Assembly (NCBI RefSeq): GCF_019649055.1 | Contig: NW_026570221.1 | Location: 3,038,001 to 3,102,000 of the forward strand | Origin: Paramacrobiotus metropolitanus | Taxonomy: Eukaryota > Tardigrada > Eutardigrada > Parachela > Macrobiotidae | Length of the DNA stretch: 64,000 bases | Reading direction: 5' to 3' | Shown: in pieces, positions 56,146-64,000 of the stretch | Numbering within the stretch: the stretch's first letter is position 1 | Layout of the letters: each line of letters begins with the position of its first letter | Notes under the pieces: generated by a model | Database searches by the model: none | Seen by the model: only the letters and a program-made list of their open reading frames with translations | Told to the model about the DNA's origin: nothing | Program-made: the position numbers and the translations under genes

Positions 56146-56529
56146 ATGATGTTTCTGCAAAACTGCACAAACTTATCTGTGGGATCGGTCGCGGCCCTCA
56201 CTCATCTCACAATCGCACTAATATATGCTATTTTCTTCGGTACATTGTTTCAAATAGGTTTGTCAATTTTAAAATGTCGAAAAACACTCTATTCGACAGG
56301 TACGATGGCGCAAATGTATGGTGGCCGAATTGATAGGGCGCGCCAACGACTTAACAACTGTCCGCTAAATGAAACACGGTTAAATATGTGTAAAATTTAT
56401 GTTTTTTCGATTTCGAACAAATCCGTTAGCTGCTGTCGTCAACAGCATCGACGGGAAGAGGATTTGTTGGCCAGTCGATATGGACACATCGTAACCTTCC
56501 AATTTTCAACAATAAGTAGCCGAAATTAA
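56146..56529 (+). CDS. Single-span membrane protein, hypothetical
   Basis: Starts at ATG-ATG 56146, divergent from the gene at 56030. MMFLQNCTNLSVGSVAALTH has potential N-glycosylation at NCT and NLS; one span follows (LTIALIYAIFFGTLFQIGLS), then a basic region. The open frame reaches 127 codons, but a good donor (CGACAG|GTACGA, phase 1, about 56300) follows residue ~51, so the real gene may splice there, as the first exon of family 2 does after its span. No partner exon was found downstream. Confidence 0.35.
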   Translation: MMFLQNCTNLSVGSVAALTHLTIALIYAIFFGTLFQIGLSILKCRKTLYSTGTMAQMYGGRIDRARQRLNNCPLNETRLNMCKIYVFSISNKSVSCCRQQHRREEDLLASRYGHIVTFQFSTISSRN

Positions 56530-56604
56530 AAACATTCAGAGCCAAAAGAGACCGAAGAAATAAGAAAAAGCGTTAAAAAACTCAAGAGACCAGAAAAATC
56601 CTAA

Positions 56605-57165
56605 GATACAAAAGTAAACTACGGCAGAAACGACCGGATACGAAATTGCACTTCGACAGAAACGACCGGATGCGAAATGACCGTACAGTACGGTAAGGCA
56701 GGCACGACCGGATACGAAATCGCACCGCGGCAGGAACGTCCTGAGGCGAAATTACACTACGGCAGGAAAGACCGAACATGGAATTACGGTACACTTCGGC
56801 AGAATCGACCGGATACGAAATTACCGTAAACTATGGCAGGAACGGACGAATAGGAAATAGCATTGCGGCAAGAACGACCGGATACGAAATTATTGTGCGT
56901 CAGGAACAACGGGATACATAATTAGACCACGGCAGTAACGAACGGATACGGAAATGCACTTCGGCAGAAACGACCGGAGGCGAAATTACACTATAGCCGG
57001 ATTGCAGGAACGACTGTAAAGGAAATTACATTTAGCCAGGAAAGATCGGATACGAAATTACACTGCGGCAGGAACGAACAGATACGAAATTGCATTGCTG
57101 CAGGAACGACCGGATACAAAATTAAATTCCCGTAGAAACGGCCTGAAACGAATTTACATTCCGTT
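56605..57165. repeat. 36-40-bp degenerate tandem repeat
   Basis: About 15 units of CGGCAGGAACGACCGGATAC followed by GAAATTACACTA, with unit-to-unit differences and variable length. Most units keep ACGACCGGATACGAAATT. No protein is encoded. Confidence 0.8.
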
Positions 57166-59298
57166 CCGATTTTTGGCGAGCAAAAACGCGAGAAAAGACT
57201 GAGTTGGCAATATTTACGGCGGTCCTTTCGGCTGCTTCCGGTCGCTTCATACGGTTTAAGAGTTAAAACGACCGGGGGACCTCTCAGACGATTTGTCGTT
57301 TTGAACTGTTACAAATGGCTCAGCAATACCGTATACATCCAAAGTAATAGCAAATAGTTTTGCAAGAAAGTAGTCAAAGAAGAAGAGCTAACAGTTCTGT
57401 ATATGTGACGACCAAGAAGTAATCTGCGAGGGCGCATGACGTGAATAATTCGCTAGACCGCGTCGTGCAGTAATGTCATGTGTAATCAGTAAAACCGCTT
57501 TTTTGGGTATGTTTTAAAATTATTATGCCAGTTATCGGTAACTTGTACTGGTTTCTCTTGCGTCTGATGCGAACATTCCGTTCCTAGAGCATTGCGCTAT
57601 GATGAGAAGTTAAATCATTTAACCAATGCTCGACGGTCGTTAAAATATGTGTTGTTTTTACGTTGATTTTTTAAAGTAGGAACTAGACAGGCGCTGGAAA
57701 AATTCACGGAGTTACGCAGCATTTAATCACCAGAGCGTCATATTACGTCCATATGGTTTTCCCTTTTTGTCTGGACATTGTCTAAACACTGGGAGAACCT
57801 CTGGCAACGCAACAGGTGAATTCGTTGGCAGTCTTCCTGCAACGACTGTGTTATAAGGAATACAACGACTACCAACGACTATTTTTGAGGAACAGTTAAT
57901 CCATGGCGATGAAAAACTCTTGTTCTGATGCTCAAGTAATGGCTAATATTTTCAAGTCCACGCCAGTACTGAGTAAAGCCGAGAGTTACCCGAAAAGAAA
58001 CGGAGACCTGAATTGTGGCTAACGTTAAAAAAAACGAGAACGGGTACAAATACCCAGTCTTGCAGTTTCCGGTCGTGTGGGCTTCTTTGATATTCATTTG
58101 ACTATCTGGTCACTAACACATACACTTAATGTTGTATCTTACGCCATGCGCTGAAAAGTAAAAGAGAGCATAGAATAAAAACAGTACCATTTAGTCCGGA
58201 AGAAGGTTGGACAGGACAGGAATCGACAGGATAGTGAAGCAGGAGAACGGTGCCAGTCAGGCATACCAACAGTGATGCACAACTGAAATCCATTGTGCTC
58301 TAATAATCCTAATAGCTGGGAAAGTAGAAAGTAGAAAAGAAGAAAGAAACTGAAAGTCAGAAAGTGGAAACTGAAAGTAGAAAGTAGAAATAAGAAAGTG
58401 AATACTGCTAGGAAAGAGATATGATAAAACTATCGCTGAAGAAAAACGTAATTAAAAAGTGATTAGCTGACTGCCCGTTTATTACCAGCTCCAGGGCGGC
58501 TGCAATAGCCATCGTATACTCTCGCCCCGAGTCCCGTGGCTCAGTTCAGTGCCTGCTCTTCACACAAACGCTGGCTTGGCAAACAGTACCACACTCCTGG
58601 GAAAAGTCCCTTCCCTAACTTTTCAGACGAGAAAAACGGGTATTACCACAAAGCAGGTAACAGCTGATGCCCCTGATAGGAATATTAAGGGGGACGCCCG
58701 GAACGGGGTTCTGATTTAATGTGGAGGTGGAGACCCGTCAGTGGAGAGTTGACGACAGTATCGTAGCTTGTTCAGCCCTACGGGAGTGTATTGGGCTCCT
58801 GCAACCGGCAGCAAATTGGACGGGTGGTTATCAGATATCCAATGAAACCTGATCCACGTTTTTGCCGAAGGTCGGCAGATCGGTAAACTAGTTTTACCTT
58901 ACGTACGAAAAAAAATTACCATTGCTACGTGTCTTGAAACAGTCGCTCGACACAGTGCAAGAGCCAACAACCAGAAGAATTGCAACTTGCAAGGCTCATT
59001 ATGATTTGGTAATTTGTTAAGAAAAAACAGCGAAATTATCGTAGGTTAGATCACATAGTTATGTAAGTAGTTGCAGTCACTGATAACTTGTTGTTATTGA
59101 GACCTTGTAGTTTTTTATCTGCCTTCTGGCACCTTGCTTTGATGGTATTATTTATCGTGTTAAAGATAGAAGTCTAACCGTCTAGTAGAAGTGAGGACGG
59201 TTGAACCGTTCGGCGGACGCTTTTGCCTGTAAGCTACCAAAAACGAAAATCTAGAATTCCTGATATACGCTACGGCAAAACCATCCGTTACCGAAAAT
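57166..59298. other. Gene-poor stretch
   Basis: No exon is supported. A purine-rich low-complexity tract (AGTAGAAAGTAGAAA, GAAACTGAAAGT) occupies about 58318-58415. Around 58830-58890, GTTTTTGCCGAAGGTCGGCA resembles sequence near 60010-60030. Confidence 0.4.
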
Positions 59299-59481
59299 TT
59301 ATTTCGGGTGGTTCATGAGATCAAAGAGAGCACAAAAATCTGGGTGAGCAAAATTTATGGCGGATGGTTTCTCTGACCGTCGGACGGTGTATTCGTCTGG
59401 ACGGTTTGGCCAGCAGTAGAAGGCCAAGTACTTATTTACTGTACTTACTTGAGTGCAGTTTTTTTTTCCGTACTTGCTCAC
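59299..59481 (-). CDS. Possible family-2-like exon (copy I)
   Basis: A minus-strand frame ending at 59299. KKNCTQVSTVNKYLAFYCWP and then SAINFAHPDFCALFD give the spacing C-x13-C-W-P ... D-F-C, comparable with the C-x12/13-C-P...F-C pattern of family 2. A strong donor-like site (CTCAA|GTAAGTAC) lies within it, which argues either for a different exon layout or for chance. Upstream frame 59669-59478 has no clear relation. Low confidence. Confidence 0.25.
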   Translation of the reverse strand: MSKYGKKNCTQVSTVNKYLAFYCWPNRPDEYTVRRSEKPSAINFAHPDFCALFDLMNHPK

Positions 59482-59669
59482 TTTTGCAACTTATGACCCA
59501 CAACCTGTAGCATTTCTGCATCAGTGTAAATTTTTTGAGTGGTGCCGGTGTTAATGTCTTTTAGTGGCGCCGTTCTTCTGCTGCATTTTTGCCGGTCACA
59601 TCCGTGAAAACCGAGCCCGGCGAATATGTGATGGCAGGCTGGCGGCAGTGTTAGTAAAGGCATCCACAT

Positions 59670-60139
59670 AATATTATGTGACCGAGACGGCCAGCTGACT
59701 ATCCGTTGCTAATTAGCAATGTGACTGACGCGCTCCTCATCTACCTCAAGGGTTCAGTTCAAATTTGTAAAAACGAAAGATTCAATGGGATGATAAAAAA
59801 GAGTCGGATGACATGCAGGCAATGTGATAAACAATAATATGCATAACTGCATCCACCTTTTTGCCGGAACAGTGACGGCATGCATTAATTCTCACAATGG
59901 GCCTGAATGCACTCAATGATGCCAATGTTAGATCAATCGACACCGACGGGTCGATTGGGCAGAAAGGTGGATGCAGTCCGGGAAAAAAGGGGACGGCTCA
60001 TCCACCAATCTGCCGAAGGTCGGCAGATTAGTGGCTTTGATTTCATTGAACATCCACCATCCACCCATCCACCTTTCTGCCGGCTTCACCTATTTTTCAT
60101 GTAATCCCGCACGTTTATTGTTGATTTGAACATTATTCT
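59670..60139. other. Spacer with short inverted segments
   Basis: No gene. TCCACCTTT.TGCCGG occurs in both orientations (near 59850, 59965 and 60070), flanking CCAATCTGCCGAAGGTCGGC; this may be a small inverted-repeat element. Confidence 0.35.
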
Positions 60140-60640
60140 TGTTTATTTCTGAGAAAGAATCAACCACAAAGGTCACCGTAACGCGTCACATGGTGGCAAT
60201 AATGCTGCAGGGAGAAAATTAACCCTTGTTGACGAGCGCAATTGCGATAGGATCACAGAGCACCACCAAAACAATATCTAATACAATCAAAACCGTTGCA
60301 ATAACAACCCCAGATTTCTCCAGAAATATGTGTCAACGGTGGGAGGACATTTAATCCGGCAGCAATGTCTTGCGCTGTTTTCCGCAAAGCTGCCTCTTCG
60401 GTCAGAGCCTCAGAGGTAATCGCGCCGATCCCTCTTCATTCTCCATTCCTTTGCGCAATCGGATATAGCCAAAACAGATAGGCTTGATATCAGCCTCAAT
60501 GTCCATAATCCATGGATTGTCCACAGGGACACGAACAAAATTGTAACCAAATACGAAGTACGTCAAAACCAGCCAACAACAGCGCGGCGGATGGTATTAC
60601 ATTAGGTATTACTAACGTCTGCGCAGCTCATTAGGGACAA
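60140..60640 (+). repeat. Upstream region of the family-2 locus, copy B (truncated)
   Basis: Aligns with 46320-46870 and 61510-62040 (GGTCACCGTAACGCGTCACA, CCCCAGATTTCTCCAGAAAT, CAGCCTCAATGTCC, CAGCCAACAACAGCGCGGCGG), but the match ends near 60610 and no family-2 start exon follows. Confidence 0.7.
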
Positions 60641-61509
60641 ATTACAATATAATCACCCAGTGCGTTAAAAACAGCAGGAAGCCTAACAGTGCAAAGTTAG
60701 CAAAGCAAGGGCCGCGCGTCATCGAAGTAGTTGGCTAATGTGGTTTATCAGCCAAATGTGCGCTGGTCTAAGTGCATGTTTACAGCTTTATCCTATCGCT
60801 TAATTGGACTACACCGGAGCCAATATGCTAGTTTTTTCGTTTTCCGTAAGAGGAGACAATTCATATCTCCGCTTTCACCGGCGGCCGCACCGGAGATGGC
60901 CGGCAAAGCCCATAGCCATGCGGATTCGTCTGAATTTACAGGATTTATGTTAGAACGTATGAGAAACATAGCGCCCTAAAAAGTGTTCCTTGTTGCGCCT
61001 TGCGATCACCGTCATACTGCTGATTTATCATACGAGTAGTGACAGCCGGCTACAATTCCCACCTTTGCAAATAAACACTTATCTGTTGTGCGCATTTTTG
61101 TTTATAATGGGCAATGGTGGCAATGTTGGTGGACCTCGCCGGTGGTGGTGGATAATGCTGCCCATTACTCCAGCACATTAGTCTTGGAATTGCGCGCTCC
61201 CCACTCTTTTGAATATAATTGTGCGACGTAAAAAAATACTAAAAAACTAATAAAAAACCACAACAAAAGCAATCAGAAAGCTAAGAAACCTTAGACCCTG
61301 ATCGAAAAGCTAGATGTATGTCAACAAATACCATCCGTAGGAAGCCGGGCAGCGAAAGTTTAGATTCGCGAATTATCGGTCAGCATTCTTTCGGCCACGG
61401 TCAGCAGGTTGTTTAAATCAGCAGATTTTCGGGCACCAAAACGGAAGTCAGCAAACTGACGTGCCACCCGGCAAATTATATTTTAGTTCGTGACTTTGCC
61501 AATAGTCTT
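60641..61509. other. Spacer between copies B and C
   Basis: No gene is supported. Frames at 60731-60979 and 60990-61181 lack paralogues; the second, with a hydrophobic start (LRLAITVILLIYHTSS), has no ATG. Confidence 0.4.
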
Positions 61510-62227
61510 GTTTATTTTTGATTGAACGTAGAAAAATTATGGGTCATAAGACGAAGGTCACATTAACGCGTCACAGTGTGGCAGTAATGCTGCAGGGAGA
61601 AAAATAATCCTATGCCTTGTTGACAAGCGCAGGTGGGGTGGAATCACATAGTCATAACTCATAACCAAAGCTAATGCAGTTGCTTAACTGTTGTAATATC
61701 AACCCTAGATTTCTCCGGAAATGTGCGTCCACGGTGGGAGGACATTCAATCCGGCAGCGATTTTTTCGCTGTCTGCCGCACAGCTGGTGGGCACAAAATA
61801 GGGCAGCTCTAGTGAATGAAAGGGCCGTATTACCGCTCTACACAACGCCGGTCAGATACCCTGCTGCTGTGTTCTCTCCATTCTCCATTCCTTTGCGCAA
61901 TCGGATGTAGCCACAGCAGGTAGGCGTGAAATCAGCCTCAATGTCCATAATCCATTGAATGTCCCTGGAAATCGAGAATATCGTATCCATAGACAGCTCA
62001 GGTCAAGACCAGCCAACAGCAGCGCGGCGGATCGTATTTTTGATTTTTACCAGATCACTGTTAGCATCATGCTAATCCGTCCAGTGCAATATATTTATTC
62101 CTGGCAATTGCCGGCAACTCGAGCAGGGTGGTTCAGTAGCCATTTGCATTGTCGTAGCGGTGAATTTTTACTAGTCTGCCTCTTTGATTAGATTTGGCAG
62201 GAAACAATCAATCTCTTTAGAATTATC
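61510..62227 (+). repeat. Upstream region of the family-2 locus, copy C
   Basis: Same-orientation copy of 46320-47056, about 15 kb away, continuing to the ATG of the copy C gene. The equivalence of both flank and gene shows the whole locus was duplicated as a unit. Confidence 0.75.
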
Positions 62228-63802
62228 ATGACTTTGACGAAGATTTATCGGATTATCGAATTCAGTAAAAATTTCCGTCAGTGTCATGATAATTCCAAAC
62301 CTTCGAATTTGTTGGAAGACGCAATGGTCATTATTGAAAGTGCAGCTAAAGATGCCATACCGGAGCAGCTGATGGCTGCCATAACGAAGGTACCTGTTAT
62401 ACACCTCTATACGAAGGTACCTCTATACGAAGGTACCTCTATACGAGGTGCTCTTGTGGTTAAAATTCTCATTCGTAAGTTTCGTCAAAAGTATTTCGAA
62501 TAATTATGTTTTATGTTTCATTTTTGGGTAGTTTGGTAACTGAATTTATGCATCCCAACTTAACCAACAAAGTTCACCTTTTTGTAGCCATTAAGTTTTG
62601 AAGTAAGCGTTAAGGCAGTCACACAATTTCGTAGTCATTGGTAGTGCCTATGCTTAAATTCTGGTTCCATAACATGTTTACTGCGCGTAATATTCGCCGG
62701 TTTCCTTGAGAGAGCATTCCAGTTTGACACTAGGCAAAGGGCTTGCGGAGGCTACCTTGCGAACACTTAGTACACGGGTAAAAGACGTTGCGTAACATTA
62801 GCAATTTTCCTGACCTTTTCAGAACAGAATCTTTGTATGTTCCCCGATGGCATGTTTTTGCATTAAATACCTGGTCATGAATAACGTCCGAACGTAAACT
62901 TGTTTGTTATTCATCTACTACTGCGAAGTCTTGATATTAATATTCCGCGTCACACCGGATGAACTTTTCTGTCATCTGATACTGATGCCCAGAGTTTTAA
63001 GAGTATGGTATTTGTTTATAGATACTGATTTACCAGTGATCCCTATCATTGAAATTATTTTATTTTTGTTGCTCTATTCACAGTATGTACATAAACCAGC
63101 TTCGCTCAGTTAAACTCAAATGAGTCAATTAATGAGAACTGGTTCCAAATACAAATAGGAGTGCACTAGCCACGCATAGCGTAAAATTATTATCTCTACA
63201 AAAATATTGCTGTAAGATTATTACAATATTTTTGGTTTGGTGCAATAAAAGTTTAGACTCCCATAAAGACTTGTGAGCGGAAGGTAGGACGTAATACATT
63301 TGCCTAAGGTATAGTATGAATACATAACATTTCCTTACAGTTATACGAGTACAAATATCTTTTGATAAGCTTAATTAAGCAAGTGTGAGCGAATGGACAG
63401 CGCATCTGCGTGACTCATGTAGTAAAATGCTTAGCAGCATCGCTAGCTTTGCTATGCGACATTGTACTGTTAACAGGCTGCAACTGGAGCGTTATCAAGG
63501 CTATTATAAAAGCTGGATTGGGAGGTGCAAGAAGAAAAACCCGTCTAAGATCCAGTATCGTGGCTTTGTGCCCGGCAGCCACGGGGCAGTCCGGTGTCGT
63601 GAGATGATACCGCTTATGTCGCGCGGTACAAATGGTATCATTTTGCCGCACCGGACTGCCCCGCGCGCGATGCAAGACGTCCACGGCAAACCGTCAGGAA
63701 ACCCTTGAAACCGGTGACTATAGGACTCAATTCACAGATTTCTGTGATTTTTGCACACCGCTCACTTGCACTAACCCCCAAAGTGGCGCGCTACATAAAT
63801 AG
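62228..63802 (+). pseudogene. Family-2 gene C, broken copy of gene A
   Basis: Exon 1 equivalent 62228-62474 keeps the start (MTL), the helix part (IIESAAKDAIPEQLMAAI) and the phase-1 donor (ATTC|GTAAGT). It has two rearrangements: an inverted duplication at 62221-62293 adding residues after MTLTKIYR, and a tandem repeat of TACGAAGGTACCTCTA at about 62384-62442 replacing the membrane span. Exon 2 equivalent starts at 63477 (TTAACAG|GC) with NWSVIKAIIK, then a 1-base loss relative to gene A near 63510 shifts the frame and brings a stop at 63606. The shifted frame still reads PSKIQYRGFVPGSHGAVRC. An inserted inverted repeat at 63585-63664 splits the domain; the remainder (ETGDYRTQFTDFCDFC) follows it. 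Confidence 0.65.
63585..63664. repeat. Inverted repeat inserted in gene C
   Basis: CGGGGCAGTCCGGTGTCGTG with following ATGATACC is opposed by GGTATCAT...CACCGGACTGCCCCG, about 30-base arms with a ~20-base loop. Gene A has only the first arm (GGGGAGGTCCAGTGTCCTGT...ATGATACC), so the second arm is an inverted duplication specific to this copy. Confidence 0.75.
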
Positions 63803-64000
63803 CTGCTGATCGCTCAGTGTGTTTTTTAGTGTGTTTCTTCCGTAGTCTGTAGTAAACAAAACAAAATTGAAATCTTAGAATTTTAAATTTCTGAAGTTAG
63901 TAAACTCGGAAGAGCGGTTCTTTTACCTTACACGGTTGCATCCAGTCCAGTTCCTGTTCTTCCTTTTATGGAAGTTTTTTTATGATTCATGCTTCTAAAG
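63803..64000. other. Right edge
   Basis: Nothing recognisable in the last 200 bases. Confidence 0.4.

Noticed and set aside
58500-58640. Possible tRNA gene (GTGGCTCAGTTCAGTG)
   Set aside because: It has an A-box-like start but no B box and no cloverleaf.
60990-61181. Signal-peptide-like small protein
   Set aside because: There is no ATG start, and no acceptor or paralogue supports it.

Overview
This is eukaryotic, almost certainly invertebrate animal, DNA. Genes are broken by GT-AG introns, coding exons are more GC-rich than their AT-rich surroundings, and the recognisable products are animal types: a claudin/PMP22-superfamily four-span protein, a two-Ig-domain secreted protein, a Cys-loop receptor-like fragment and a PIN-domain nuclease. 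A small ecdysozoan such as a tardigrade is a guess, not a conclusion.

Left third (about 1.6-16.7 kb): a tandem array of five paralogous genes, here called family 1, all on + with a 2.9-3.8 kb spacing. Each has a conserved non-coding 5' exon, an exon for a signal peptide plus a short two-cysteine segment, a phase-2 intron, and an exon for an amphipathic helix, a Pro/Thr/Ser-rich stalk and two membrane spans joined by a loop close to EKRSxRGR. Two further members follow: one with exons about 8 kb apart (26.35 and 34.5 kb) and one at 36.2-37.4 kb. A dead first exon lies at 18.2 kb. Two copies are damaged: gene 5 has a 1-base deletion after its start and gene 3 has lost a cysteine and its normal C-terminus. 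I recognise no named family for these proteins.

Middle (18-34 kb): a PIN-domain gene on the - strand, then repeat-rich DNA with two foldback-type elements with long composite inverted repeats, a 134-bp hairpin-bearing satellite, a 74-bp satellite, and several dispersed or tandem duplications. Most of this repeat block lies inside the proposed intron of family-1 gene 6. A second unrecognised family (family 2), with the cysteine pattern VQC-x-G-x-VP...GEVQCPVM...FC, appears as a group of - strand exons at 22.8-25.7 kb.

Right half: a six-exon claudin/stargazin/TMEM178-like gene (38.5-46 kb) whose introns hold a nearly perfect 152-bp palindrome; an intact two-exon family-2 gene at 47.06-48.33 kb; a diverged family-2 exon at 49.5 kb; a - strand two-Ig-domain secreted protein (50.9-53.9 kb); a - strand Cys-loop-receptor-like fragment (54.3-54.95 kb); two small predicted genes diverging from about 56.1 kb; a 36-40 bp repeat array; and a second copy of the family-2 locus at 61.5-63.8 kb broken by a frameshift and a palindromic insertion.

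Taken together this is a fast-turning-over accessory region with two expanded families of small membrane or secreted proteins among mobile elements. A role in recognition, defence or reproduction would suit the architecture and the rapid gain and loss, but that is inference only. Exon models were built by hand from reading frame, splice consensus and paralogue comparison; there is no transcript evidence here.
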